From Dasypus novemcinctus (lineage: Eukaryota > Chordata > Mammalia > Cingulata > Dasypodidae), in NCBI RefSeq assembly GCF_030445035.2, contig NC_080677.1:114321263-114385262 (forward strand): a DNA stretch of 64,000 bases, given 5' to 3'. The stretch's first letter is position 1. Each line of letters begins with the position of its first letter. The position numbers and the translations under genes were made by a program. The notes beneath the pieces are model-generated. The model was not told where the DNA came from. It saw nothing but the letters and a program-made list of their open reading frames with translations, and did no database searches. Shown here piece after piece: positions 34,509 to 46,981 of the stretch.

Positions 34509-35877
34509 AGACATGTTCTCTCTTTGCCATAATCAACTTCAAGAATGAAGGCCATTCTCAGTAACCAGACTGTCAACATTCCAGAAAATGTCGACACCAT
34601 GTTAAAGGGATGCACAGTTATGGTGAAGGGCCCCAGAGGAACACTGAGGAGGGACCTCATTCACATCAGTGCAGAACTCAGTCTACTTGGAAAGAAAAAG
34701 AGGCTTCAGGTGACAAATGGTCAGTGTATCAGTCAGCCAAAGGGGTGCTGATGCAACGTACCAGAAATCTGCTGGTATTTATAAAGGATGTTTATTTGGG
34801 GTAGAAGCTTACAGTTACCAGGCCATAAAGCATAAGTTACTTCCCTCACCAAAGTCTGTTGCCATGTGTTGGGGCAAGATGTCTCCCAACATTTGCAACA
34901 TCTTTCTCTTAAGGTTCCATGTTCTCAGCTTCTTCCAATATCAGCTGTAGGCTGGGATAAGTCTTGTCTGTCTCCCAGGGCTCATTTCTCTCTGGACTCA
35001 ACTGCTCTGCTCTCCTCACAAGGTCAGCTATAGATCATCAAGCTCTCTCTCTTCCCAAGGCCTCTGCTTTGTCTGTGGAGCTGTCTCTATTCCTCTGTGT
35101 TCGTCTCCTAAGTGTTTAATTCCCAGGGCTCCAGCATCCAAGACTCCAACATCAAAACTCTAACTTTCTCTTCTGCCTTGTCATTTTCTCTTGTGAGTCT
35201 CCACCCCCTTGGTGGCCCTGTCAATATCCTACTGACATGGCCCATTCAAAGACCTAGTCATAATTTAATCAAGTAAAAGTGAAGCCTCTGAAATCAATAT
35301 AATCTAAGGGTATCACTAGCCCAGAAGAAGAGACCAGCTTACAAACATAATCAGTATATCCTTTTGGAATTCATCAATAATATCAAACTGCCACAGTGGC
35401 AAATTAGAAAGAAACTGGCCACAGTTGGCACTATCTGCAGTCATGTAGAGAAAGTGATCAAGGGTGTTACAATGGACTTCTGTTACAAGATGAGGTCTTT
35501 CCATGCACACTTCCCCATGAACATTGTTATTCAGGAGAGTAGGTCTCTGGTTGAAATCCAAAATTTCTTGGTTGAAAAATACATTTGTAGGGATCGGATG
35601 AGGCTAGGTGTTGCTTGTTCAGTATCACAAGCCCAAAAGGATTAATTAATTCTTGAAGGAAATGACATTGAACTGTTATCAAATTCAACTGCTTTGATTC
35701 AGCAAACCACAACAAGGATATCAGAAAATTTTTGAATGGAATCTGTGTCTCTCTAAAAGGAACAATTCAGCAGGCTGATAAGTAAGATCTAAGAGTTGTA
35801 CAGTGGAGGAAACAACAAGATTCCAAACCTATTTAATATTTTAAATAGGCAATAAAATTCATGTTTTTAAAAAAATA
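34509..35877 (+). pseudogene. RPL9: Processed pseudogene of RPL9, split by repeat A
   Basis: RPL9 encodes large-subunit ribosomal protein uL6. The 5' piece starts at ATG 34545 ([29 protein letters not shown]). The 3' piece resumes at about 35400 ([42 protein letters not shown]) and ends near 35785. Between them a 676-bp repeat is inserted. Introns are absent. A parental-type 5' UTR (about 34516-34544) and 3' UTR with AATAAA (about 35851) are kept. A short direct repeat AATCACT flanks it (34502-34508, 35878-35884), with A-rich sequence before the right copy. Stops and substitutions make it non-coding. Confidence 0.95.
34721..35396 (+). mobile_element. Repeat 'A', longest copy, inside the RPL9 pseudogene
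   Basis: Begins 'tcagtgtatcagtcagcc' and ends 'tcaaactgccacag'. The RPL9 homology stops at 34720 and restarts at about 35397-35402, so the insert length is well fixed. Only a 3-base TGG is shared at the borders. The middle is pyrimidine-rich (ctctctctct, cttctgcctt) as in the other copies. Non-coding. Confidence 0.75.
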
Positions 35878-36299
35878 AATCACTGATCTTTTCTCTACCT
35901 CTTCAGTTACTTTTATTACATGTGATCTTTCTGTTTTCTAGCCTAGACTCTAGCATAGAAGACTGGGTTTTATTTAAAATTAGAATTTCTCTACCTATAT
36001 GATAATAGCCTAAAAGGTTCTTTTTAGGAAAATAACATCTCTACCAGCCTCAAGGTTAAGTAATAACAGTTATTTGGTATTTACCTTCATTATAAATTGA
36101 ATATAATTGCTTCTATTGTGACTATCAACTCAGTGCATAGCTACCAAATTCAATAAGCAATATAAAGGATTTTATTCCCCCCTCTACCACTGAATTAATC
36201 TTACACAAAAAGCTCTAATTACTTTAAAAGATCACTAAAATAAGAATATCAACATTTTTTTTAAATGAAAGGGATGTAACTATTTACATTACAAATAAA

Positions 36300-36770
36300 A
36301 ATGGATATATAAGAATACTATGCACAATTTTAGGTCAATGAATTAGATAGTCTTGAAAGTCATAAATTACCAAAACTTATTAAAAAAGAAATGGAAATTC
36401 TGCATAGCACTAAAACAAGTAAAGAGATGGAATTAGTAATAATAATTTTTAAAACTTCCCACACATTGAGACATTGGAATTGTTCTGCATGATATTGCAA
36501 TGATGGATACAAGCCATAATACATTTTGTTAAAACCTATAAAATTGTGCAATGCAAAGTGTAAACCATAAGATAAAAGTATAGACCATTCTTAGTAGCAC
36601 TGCTTCAACATGTGTTCATGAATTGTAACTAAGGTACCACACTAATGAAAGATGTTGTTAATAGGGTAAAGTGTGGGAGGGGGAGGAGCTGGGTATACGG
36701 GAATCCTCTATATTTTTTATGTAACATTTATGTAATCTAAAGCTTCTTTAAAAATAAAGGGGGGGAAAAA
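36300..36770 (+). repeat. Third copy of the LINE-like 3' module
   Basis: From 'gagacattggaattgttctgc' (36468) through 'gatacaagccataata', 'gtgtaaacca' and 'gggaatcctctatattttt' it parallels 6190-6475 and 6515-6720, ending in A/G-rich sequence at about 36770. It belongs to the same family as the retroposon at 5278-6740. Confidence 0.6.
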
Positions 36771-37180
36771 AAACCTTCCACACAGAAAAGTCTAGGCTCA
36801 GATGGATTCACTGATAAATTCTTCCAAATGTTTCAATGACACTAATCCTTCACAAACTCTTCCAATAAATAGAAGAGGAGGAAACACTTACCAACCATTC
36901 TATGAAATTGGCATTTCCCTGATATGAAAACCAAGCAAAGATATCATAAGAAAAGGATAAATATTGTTAATGAATATAAATGCAAAAATCCTCAAGAAAG
37001 TACTAGCAAACTGAATCCCACAATATATAAAAAGGATTGTACTCAATAATCAAGTGGAATTTATCCCAGGAATGCAACATCGAATTAGCATACAAAACTC
37101 ATGTAATACACTGTAGTAAGAGAATTAAGGACAAAAACCACATAATCAATATGCGCAGAAAAAAACCTTTGACAAAATCT

Positions 37181-37585
37181 GTGGTAAATTGAATTATGTA
37201 CCTGAACAAATACATGTTCTAAATCTTAATCTCTCTCTCTGTGGGAATGAACCCATTATAAATAGGACCTTTTGAAGATATTTTTACTTAAGGTGCGGCC
37301 CACTAAGCAGGAATAACTGGAGGCCTTATAAAAAGAACCTGGAAGTCACAGAAGCCAATAAAGAAGAAGTCATTGCCATGTGATAGGGGGCAGAAATACA
37401 AGTTAAGGAACCCCGAGAATTGTTGGAAGCCAGTACCATAATGCTACAGTCTTCAGGGAGAAATCAAGCCTTACTTTTATCATGATTTTGGACTTTTCCT
37501 AGCCTCAAAACTGTGAGGCAATAAATTCCCATTGTTTAAGCCAACCTATTGTGTATAGTTTATGATAGTGTCTCTAGCTAACTAA
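37181..37585 (+). mobile_element. Interspersed repeat 'C' (405 bp)
   Basis: Starts 'gtggtaaattgaattatgtacc', contains 'ggaatgaacccattataaat' and 'gacttttcctagcctcaaaactgtgaggcaataaattcccattg', and ends 'ctagctaactaa'. Direct repeats GACAAAATCT flank it (37171-37180, 37586-37595). Non-coding. I recognise the style as a widespread mammalian non-autonomous repeat but cannot name it safely. Confidence 0.65.
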
Positions 37586-38270
37586 GACAAAATCTAATAC
37601 CCTTTCATGTTAGAAATCACCCAAGAAACTAAGAAATGGAGGGAACTTCCTCATTTTATGAAGTCCATCTTGAAAAACTAGAGCTATCATTATTTTTAAA
37701 ATGAATGACTTAATACCTTCCCTCTAAGACCAAGACTAGAAACAATGTTCACTTCTATTGAACATTGAACTAGAAGTTCTAGCCATGGTAATTAAACAAG
37801 AAAAAGAAATAAAAGGCCTATATATTAGAAACAAAGAAGTAAAACTATGTCTATCACAGATGATAAGCCCTTGTAGATAGAAAATCCTAAGGAATAATGA
37901 GTTCAGCAAGGCAGAATACAAAATCAATATACAATGTAGTTTGTCTATCAGTATTTTAAATATCAGTTGTATTTCTATACATTAGCAATGAACAATCTGG
38001 AAATGAAAGTTAGACTATAATTCTATTTACAATAACATGAAAAAGAACAAAATACTTAGCAATACATTTAACAAAAGAAGTGTAAAACTTATACTCTGAA
38101 ATCTGCAAAACATTGCTAAGGGAAATTAAAGACCTAAATGGAAAGATACCCCCATGTTCTTAGATTGAAAGGCTTAATATTATTAAGATGGCAATACTCC
38201 CCAAACTGATCTACAGGCTCAAGGCAATCCCTATCAAAGTCACAGCTTTTCCCCCCAGAAATTGACAAGT

Positions 38271-38907
38271 ATGGTAGTTTGATAATATTTGTGAATTCTA
38301 AAAAGAGTTATCAATTATGTTTGTAGACTGGTCAGTTCCTCTGGGTATGATAACCCTTTGATTGTATCAGATTCAGTTGAGATGTCTGATTAAATTGTGT
38401 TAAGATTAGGGCTTTGATTCAACCATGTCATGAAAGTATGACTCAGTGTTGAATCCCAGCTTTCTTGGGCTGATAGAACAGACTTACACACAGAGAAGAA
38501 CAACACAGAGGAAGAGAGACAGTTCATAGGACATGGCAGAGGATCCTGCAGCCTATGGAAGAGAGAAGAACCTGAGTCTACAGCTGACTTTATGAAGAGA
38601 ACAAAGCAGCAGAACCTGGAAAGGAACAAGCCCCAGAGAGAGAGATGAGCCTTATGCCAACCTACAGCTGAGATAAGAAGAAGTTGGGGCCACAGAGACT
38701 TAAGAGGAAGAAGGAAGGCTGAACCCTTGCAGATATCATCTACCATCTTGCATCAACACATGGCAACAGACTTTGGGTAAGAAAGTACCTTGAGTTAGAC
38801 ACTTTAAGACCTTGTGAATATAAGCTTCAATCCTAAATAAAAACCCTTGATAAGAGCCAACAGAATTCTGGTACTTTGCATCAGTACCCCTTTAGCTGAT
38901 TATTACA
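38271..38907 (+). mobile_element. Interspersed repeat 'B', complete copy (637 bp)
   Basis: Opens 'atggtagtttgataatatttg' and closes 'ctttagctgattattaca'. The L1 ORF2 sequence is cut between 'gaaattgacaagt' and 'acaagtttatcctaaaatt'. ACAAGT (38265-38270, 38908-38913) is duplicated, perhaps as part of an 8-bp duplication with mismatches. Its 3' half matches 1-298. Confidence 0.65.
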
Positions 38908-39283
38908 ACAAGTTTATCCTAAAATTATATGGAAGAATCAAAACAATTGTGTAAAAGAAGAACAAGTTTGGAGAACTCACTTTGATGATTCTACAATTTA
39001 CAACAACCCTATAGTAATCAAAATAGTATAAAACTGGCTTTAGTGTAAATATTTAAATCAGTGGTCATTAGAGAAATGCCAATAAAAACCATGATGAAAT
39101 CACTTCATACCCACTAGGATGGCTATAATTAAAAATAAAAGGACAATAACAACTCTCAGAAGGGATGTGGAGTAATTTAAATTCTCACAACATGCTGGTG
39201 AGAACATAAAATGATGCAGCTACTGTAGAAAACAGTTTGTTAGTTCCTAAAAGAATTAAATATAGACTTGCCATATGACCCAT

Positions 39284-39666
39284 TGTTGAGACCAGCTTGA
39301 CATAGGAATTGCTCAAATGGGAGGCATCGCAGAACTTAAGAAAGAGACACAAGAAGTAGGGAAAGATGGGAGCAAGGGACTCAAAGCCTTGAGGATTAAG
39401 AGCCTCGACCCAAGCTTCCACATTGTGTTTATTGAATATCTCAGGAATAGGAGTGTAGTTACTTTTTTATTCTTTAGATGACATTATGCCAGAGCAATCA
39501 CGTTCATATTTTTCCCATGTATGCTGTGCAAGGTTTAAATGTTTCTTTCTGCAAACAATTACGGGATGTTCAGGACAGTGTTTTGTTCTGAAAGGACCTG
39601 ATGTTCTAAGGTCCATACCCTCATTTCCATAATGGTAACATTTTAACCTTCAGTCATTTCTCCATA
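39284..39666 (-). mobile_element. Solo LTR, probably class II ERV (383 bp)
   Basis: On the minus strand it ends in CTCAACA and carries AATAAA-type signals in its 3' half. It is flanked by a perfect 6-bp duplication ACCCAT (39278-39283, 39667-39672) that interrupts the L1 phrase 'ccatatgacccatcaatcc'. No internal region remains, so it arose by LTR-LTR recombination. The outer end reads TA rather than TG. Confidence 0.75.
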
Positions 39667-40229
39667 ACCCATCAATCCTACTTTTAGGTATATACCCAAG
39701 AGAATTGAGAGCATATGTTCACACAAAAACTTGTGAGTGTTCATAGCAACATTTTTCATAATAGCCAAAAATGAAACAATACAAATGTCCATCATTGATG
39801 AATGGATGAACAATATGTGTTATATGCACACAACAGGAAATTATTCAACCATAATAAGGAAGGAAAGACTGATAAATGCTACAATATGGATAAATTTTGA
39901 AAACATTATGGTAAGCAAAAGAAGCCAGACACAAAGGGCCACATTTAGTATGATTCTATTTATATGAAATGTCCAGCATAGGCTAATCCACAGAGACAGA
40001 AAGTAGAATAGTGGTTGCCACGCATGGGGGAAGAGGTGAGGGAACAATTGAGACTAATTGCTAATTGGCATGCGGTTTCTGTCTGGGATGATGGAAATTT
40101 CCTAAAATTAGAGAGATGTATTGGTTGCATAACTCTGTGAATATTCTAAAAACCACTGGATTTAACAGTTTAAAATGGTGAATTTTTTATAGGCAAATTA
40201 TATTTCAATAAAACAACTTTTAAACTGTG

Positions 40230-41092
40230 ATTGCATTTTTCACTTGTCAGATTGGCAATGTTCACAGTGTTAACACACAGTGTTGATGGAGTATGGGTAA
40301 GTAGGTACTTCGTATGCTGAAGGTGATAGTACAAATTGGTACAACCTCTTTCAGGGGCAATCTTTCTGTTTCCACCAATATTTACTATGCATTTTCCTTG
40401 GCATTGCAACTCTAGGAATACATCCTCCTGTAATGTTCATACACATACACCAAACATTTGGTAGATATAGGTGTGCAAATATAGAATGACCTGTAAGATA
40501 ATTTGTTGGACTGGCAAAATTTAAATAAGAGCTGTAGTTTAGTTCATCATATTGTACCAATGTTAACTTCCTGATGTTAATTATATGACAGTAAGATAAG
40601 CTGTTTATATCGGAGGAAACTGGGCAAAGAGTAAATGGGAACTCTCTAGTGTTTTTGTAATTTTTTGCAAGTCTAAAATTATCAAAAAATTATAAAGTTA
40701 GTTCTTCTATGAACTAGAACAAATGTACATCACTATCATAAGGTGGTAAGAATATAGTGACACATGGGAAAAGTATAATTAATGTGACATGTGGACTATA
40801 CTTAATAGCAATATTGTAATATTCTTGCATCAGTGTCAAAGAAGGTACTATATCAACACTAAGGGTCAATAATAGGGGGTATGGGAATTTTTCTTTTGGA
40901 CATGCTCATAGGTTTACTGGGGTGATGATTGCACAACTCTGTGATGAAAGTGAGAGCCACTGAGTGTACACTTTGGATAAAATGTGTAAGGCATTGGACT
41001 GTTTAACACAGTGAACCAGGTGGTGGAAGATGGACTAGGGTACAAATATGAGAGTGTTTTCTCATGAACTATAACAAATGCATGTTGCAGCA
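40230..41092 (+). repeat. L1 3' ends: L1M-type, then xenarthran L1 3' UTR
   Basis: 40230-40690 is an L1M-like 3' end ('ttgcatttttcacttgtcagattggcaa', 'actgggcaaagagtaaatgggaactc'). From about 40700 the sequence parallels the 3' UTR of the large L1 at 33150-33330 ('aacaaatgtacatcactatca', 'attcttgcat'). It is interrupted at 41093 by ERV-B and continues at 47933-48150. Confidence 0.65.
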
Positions 41093-41355
41093 TCAAGGAG
41101 GATTCTATTATCACAGTATTGAAAGCCAGGACTCGAGACCTTTGTGGGAAGGAAGTTTATCACAGCCAGCTGGGCCCAGTGGACTTGAGTCCAAAAACTG
41201 GGCCCCAAGCCAGTCTTTAGGTTGCTTTTATACAGAGAGCATGGGAGGAGTGGGATTAAGAAACATTTGGCATGAAAAGTTTAAGTTTTGGTTTCTTGGG
41301 GCTTGGGGGCTTTCCAGGAACTAAATAAGTTTGAATACACACACAGCCCATATCA
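41093..41355 (-). repeat. ERV-B 3' LTR
   Basis: 263 bp, the pair of 47633-47932. It contains the complement of TATAAAA (near 41228) and of AATAAA-type sequence. It abuts the purine-tract complement 'ttccccccca' at its right end. Confidence 0.85.
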
Positions 41356-42535
41356 TTCCCCCCCATTGATGCCTACTTAAATTTGTTAACCTTTGGTATC
41401 ACTATTGTTGGAGTCATGAGGTGGGTGGCTGTCTGTTTTTACTGAATTATTTATCAAAGCATGTACTCTAGCTATTACTAAGTGGAGGAAGCAGGGAAGT
41501 ATGATGAGAGCATGGGAGGTGTTCTAGCTGCTCACTGCCTTGACTGTTTATTTTTTCATCAGTTTCCCAGGAGGGCCCAATGATAAAGTCGTTGGGGAAT
41601 ATCCAGGGCTTCTCCTGGCTTCTGAAGGAAGTCTTTTTCCAAGTGGCAGAATTTTGAGGAGAGTCTTCCAGCAGCCATCTTGGGGGTTATTGATGTCTGC
41701 AAGATGGACTTCTTGCCAGATTCTAGATCCATCTATTGATTTCCTATCATACTAGCTTTTTTCATTTCCCCCTCAGAGAGTTTACACTTTTAATCTTAAA
41801 GGGGTGCTGAAGGGAGACAATGTTTTTTTTCTGTAGCTACTTTCTGCTAGTTAGGGGCAGTAGGCCCTACCTGACAAGGTGTAAAACTTTTTGCTATTCT
41901 ATCTTGGTTGGAGGAAGGTGGATCTGGCATTCTGAGCAAAGCTGGATACAGTTCCCATATGGTTAACAAGATGTTTATTCTGGAAGAAATAAACTTAATT
42001 AGAATTTTGACAATAAATTGTTTCACTAAGAGGACACTGGACCACAGAAGTAGAAAAGGCTAGGTGCTTGCAAAGGCTGCATTTTCCAAAGTTGATGGGA
42101 AATAGTATTTTTCCTTGAGTTATTTTATGCTGTTGGTTAACTCTAGAAATTGTAATAGACAAAGGAGTTAGGTATAAATTGCCAAACATTTGCCTTTTCA
42201 ATTAAGCTATAGATGAGAACAGATTAGGGTTTTTTTAATGGGATGTTTGGTTTGTAATTCCCCTAGCAATAGGCATTTGGGCTAGAGTTGGAGGGAACAG
42301 TTGACTTTGACATAGAAACTACTTAGCTTTGTCTCTTGAAGAGATATTTCAAGCTGTCCAATGACTGGTATTTATGCATCCTGTCAGGTGCTTTTGGTGA
42401 ACTGGTACTTTCTTGGGCAGCTGGCTTCATTCAGGATTAGAGCACCAAGCTGGACATTCCTTTAATAGCTGTGGAAGTGATCAGAACTACAGAGTAAAGT
42501 TCTTTATATTTTTGGCTTTAGTTGAGTAAATCCTG

Positions 42536-42796
42536 CTAATTTTTTTGACTGTTTTTACCGGGCTTTGTCTTTTGGAAACCTATTTGGCTAAGCTGGCTAA
42601 AAGTTTCAAGGCAGGAATGGAGAAGGGGCCCCTCAGGATTTGACTTTGGGCCATCTACTGGCAGTAGGGTGGCTTGGATGAGAGTTTGACACATCCTTAT
42701 TTGCATCACTGGGGTCTCTAGTAAGTGAGCCTGGTATTTAATTAACTGGCTACCTGTAAGCCACTGGTGGCCCCTGGCCTCAAGCATGTTCTTCAC
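42536..42796 (-). pseudogene. pol: ERV-B pol remnant (RT-RNase H connection)
   Basis: The minus-strand frame includes HQWLTGSQLIKYQAHLLE and then QATLLP. This is the connection between reverse transcriptase and RNase H that is conserved in gammaretrovirus-like pol. The catalytic RT core is not seen upstream, where the T-run at 43083 and unrecognised sequence intervene. RNase H downstream is not readable. Confident as class I pol, not as a gene. Confidence 0.75.
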
Positions 42797-45700
42797 CTGA
42801 TGTGGGCTGAAGACTGTGAGAGGTTACTCCCAAATTAGTTTGGTGACTTTTTCAATTAAAAAAGCTGTTGGCCCCACTGCTTTCAGGCAAGGTAGCCATT
42901 TCTTTATCTTATAGACATGTTCATTAACTACTCAGAAGATGAAGTTTACCAGGGCTTTTAACATGTTCAATGTCCTTCTGCATATGATCTGATAGGAATA
43001 TCACCATAATTACCAGAAGATTGAGGGAATAGGATATAAGTACAGAACTTAATGCTAATTAATGTACTTCTCAATGCATAAGTTTTTTTTTTTTTTTTTT
43101 TTAGCTACAATTAATAGATTTAAGTTTCAGGTTTGCAATACCTTAAATGTTATCTCTCCATGGAAGCAGGCTGTAGTGTCAATTGTGTTTAAGTTCTACT
43201 CTCAGTACTCTGGTATTCATTGTTCCATTTGGTATGTTCTTCACAAAAGCTGCAGCACCGATGACCCTAGAGAGAAGCTAGGAAAGTAGTTTTCAGTATT
43301 CCACTGGCCTGGTGCACAGCACCCGTTGGTACTATGAAACAGTGCCAGTCTGGAGTTAATATTCATTTGGCTGTATTGAGCCATCCCTAGCTGCTGCAGG
43401 AGTTTAAAACTGCAAAGTAGTCTCCATTAACTTCAGGAGCACAACCAGAGATGTATTATTTTAGGGGTCAGTGACCAACCTAGTCAATAACTTAAATGGA
43501 GAGGCAACCTGTAGTGTATTGAAGGCCTGGTTTGAATGCACAAGAGAGTTTGACAATGCTGAAGTTTGTTTCTTGATTTTTATATATAACTTTTAAACAC
43601 TTCCAAAGCAATGTGTAACATATCAAATGAATTTTTTTAGTATTTTGCTTCTTATTTTAGCAGTAGAGGGAAACTTTTTTTATGAAAATGAGGTCTTCAA
43701 TGGAATCAAGGTAATTTTTCATTACTACCCCTTGAATATGCATACTGAGGTGACTTTCAGACACCATTGCTATGAAGTTACTTTTTGCCATTAACATTAA
43801 TTTAGGTTTCTAGTTAATAATGTCTTCTTGGGACTAGCCACTTAAATGCTTCAGTTTAGAAGATGCTTTTACAAATTCTTTATAATTGACCACAACCACA
43901 GACTGGCTAATTTACTTTAGATTACAATTAGCAACTGATGGAATTTACTGTATGCATTTAAGAGAGGGCAGATTTACATTTTCATTTTTAGTTTAATTTT
44001 CTTAAACATGAACTTACAAGGACAAACTGATTTTTAATTATTTCTGCTTAGAAGAGTTTTAATCTGTTACACATGATCTCTCCCTCAGAGCTCTTGCAAA
44101 GAGAGGGCCCTGGGGGCTGGGTAGGTTAAAGAGCTCAGGAAAATCCTTTTCCTTTTTTCAGTAGTTATTGTATTTAGATTTTTATATGAACAATTTGAAT
44201 AGTGCTTTTTTACAAATTATTTGTTAATTTGATATTATCATTCTGATGTATGAAGATATACACTGAGCAAATAAGAAGACATGAATAGTTTGACACGGAA
44301 ATACAACTTAAAGTTACTTAAAACTTTTATTTTTTACAAAAGAAGTTTAACCGTAAACAATATTTGAAAGATCTCCTTGAAGGCTTTCCTTTGCGGGCTT
44401 GACAGACTAGGAGTTTGCAGTTTCCTCCCTTTGTGGCTTCATATAAAGGGAGGCAGACTGGTTTGCTGAGGTCTGGGAGCCCAAGGCTTGGTACTTCCAG
44501 GAGGGCTCACTTGAGAGTATTAAGGCTTTTCTTTAATTTGCACTATGACCATGCAGTTTTGCACAAAAAATTTTGTTCCTTAATTAATGGCTTATAATCA
44601 AAATGTCCCCAATGCTTTCATACAATTTTCTTTTGCTTTAGAACCTTATATTTTACTTTGACTTTAGCAGACTTCGGATGGGCAAGACTAGTTATATGTA
44701 TACTCACTGAGGCTATTAAAGCCTCAGGGACCAGTAGGAGAGGAGACAGGGATATCTTAAGTTTGTTTTCTCCTGAGCCATAAAGACAGAGGCTGTTAGG
44801 CTAAATTTACCCAAATATAATTTTAGTTATTATTTTTCTGCTGTTACATAATATATAGGCATCTATAAATTAATCTTAACTCTGAAATAGCCATAAGCAA
44901 AGGCAAGGGGTGGGGCCAGGTTTGAAGTGACCATAAACAAATGCAAGGTCAGTTTAGAATTTATTACAGTCTCTAGTAAGTTTTTACCATAAGGTGAATT
45001 GGGTATTTTTATTAACTAAGCTCCAAGATCTTTATCTGTAACAATTTTGTGACATTTCTCTGCTTTTTCAGCAATTAAATAAATTCTACTTGTGATTTGT
45101 GCATTAAATCCACTAGCAATACAGTATTGAAATTTAAAGATTATTTTTAGGTTACCTTTCACTGTTATCCAATTTCTAACGGTGAATCCCAAATTTGATT
45201 TCCTAGGCATAGGCAAACTGACAAAGTTAAATGCAAATTTCTAAATTGAACACAGAGTTAAGCACAGATTAAAACAGAGGAGAGAATTTTATACCTTTAG
45301 CATTTTTAGGAACTCTTTTATTTCAATTGATGGCATATGAGCTCTCTTTATCTTGATCACTATGCACACTTTTTATAGGTGCAACTGAGTTTAAACTGAG
45401 AAGTTTGAGGTACATTTCCTTATTTTTTTAAGGAGACACAACTTGAAGTTGCTGGGCCTCAGATTTATCTGTCCTCTTTTCTTACATTAGTTTAACTGGA
45501 ATTCAGTATTTTACACAGAGGCTGTTTTTGGCTATACTATGGCCATGTGGACCAGCAGTAGGCAGAATTTCCTGATTCCTAAAAAGAGACTCCTATGGGG
45601 AGTTTGCTGGTATGCTAGAGGCCACACCCATTACTTTAGGAAGAATGAAGAAGCACTTTTTTAGTCAACTGATCTGACATCCCAGAGTCCTTGTCTGACT

Positions 45701-46288
45701 AAAGTTCAGCACTTCACATAATTTAATATTACCATCCAGAGATATGAAAATATACACTTAAAAAACAGACAAACACAAAAAAGTTAAAATATAACAACAG
45801 AAACATAGTTTGCTAATTTGATTCATAATTTTTACCTTTTTTGGTATGGTTGTTTCCAAGCTTTCCATCATTCCACATTTTTTATTTTTATTTCTTTTAA
45901 GATCTTTGACTGGGGCTAAAGGGGACTCACACAGCATCCACTCACAACTTTCTGGTTTCTTTATTTTTCTACAACTCAAAGAAGATTTGAACATATGGGA
46001 CCTTTTGCCTACTTTTTTTTTTTTCTGTTTACAAAAAAAGTTTAATTGCAATATAGTATTAAAATTCAAAGACCTATTTCTGGTCAAATTTTTCTGTCAT
46101 TGAATCTGTATCTAGGCCAAGCTTCATTACAAAAATTAATTTATTTTTCTGTAACCAAGATCTCCCAAATTTAGACCAATTTTTCAGGATGCATCCTAGA
46201 GGGGAGCACTGGGGTATCATCACCTCATTCCCTGTGGCAGCAAAGAGAGAGAGAGAGAACAGTCAAAATAAAGGCATAAAAAGGCAGT

Positions 46289-46705
46289 AGGGGGAAGCAG
46301 ATTTGGCCCAACAGATAGGGCATCTGCCTACCACATGGGAGGTCCAAGATTCAAACCCAGGGCCTCCTGAGCTGTGTGATGAGCTGGCCCAGGCACAGTG
46401 CTGATGTGCACAAGGAGTGCCATGCCGTGCAGGGGTGTCCCCCACATAGGGGAGCCCCATGCACAAGGAGTGCACCCCATAAAGAGAGCTGCTCAGCGTG
46501 AAAAAAGTGCAGCCTGCCTAGGTGTGGCACCATGCACATGGAGAGCTGACATAGCAAGATGACACAACAAAAAGAGACACAGATTCTGGGTGTCACAGAC
46601 AAGAATGCAAGTGGACACAGCACACACAATGAATGGACACAAAGAGCAGACAACTGGAGGGGGGGAAGGAAGGAGAGAGAAATAAATAAATAAACCTATT
46701 TTTTT
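46289..46705 (+). mobile_element. DAS-III SINE in ERV-B
   Basis: Head at 46300 onward, paired 'gcacaaggagtg' blocks and a tail 'aaataaataaataaacc'. The 11-bp duplication AAAAAGGCAGT flanks it exactly (46278-46288, 46706-46716). Confidence 0.95.
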
Positions 46706-46870
46706 AAAAAGGCAGTCAGCTTCCCCTTAAAGGGAGTGAGGGAGTGGGACTCTAATCCACAAAACCTCTCCCACTACTGCCAAACTTTCACCATCTTAGC
46801 AAAAGTAAACCAAATGCTAACTCATAGTGTTACTATTTTTATGAGATGTTTTTAAAAATTCCAAAGCATT

Positions 46871-46981
46871 CTAACACAAACCTGTAAAAAGAAATTCAGT
46901 GGCAGGAAGTAGGAAGGTGAAAACGTGGGTAAAGGTTTTCAGCATGCAACCTAGCAGGGTCCTACTTTGTGGGTTTCCCAT
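46871..46981 (-). pseudogene. gag: ERV-B gag start (matrix remnant)
   Basis: The minus-strand ATG at 46979-46981 opens MGNPQSRTLLGCMLKTF, a myristoylated-matrix type start. It resembles the gag start of ERV-C (MGNTPSAPP..TPLGCLLQN at 52314). The frame stops at 46871 and cannot be followed. The 650 bp between it and the PBS are the leader. Confidence 0.7.

Larger units (their letters stand above)
36780..40210 (+). repeat. Old L1 ORF2-to-3' end, interrupted three times
   Basis: L1 pieces are 36780-37180, 37586-38270, 38908-39283 and 39667-40210. They read in order from reverse transcriptase ('aaaatcctcaagaaagtactagcaaactg') through 'ctgatctacaggctcaaggcaatcc' and 'aaaaccatgatgaaatcacttcatacc' to the 3' end ('gtaagcaaaagaagccagac'). 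The insertions are repeat C, repeat B and a solo LTR. All frames are broken. Confidence 0.8.

Noticed and set aside
34545-35785. Functional RPL9 gene
   Set aside because: No introns, an internal repeat insertion, premature stop and substitutions mark a processed pseudogene.
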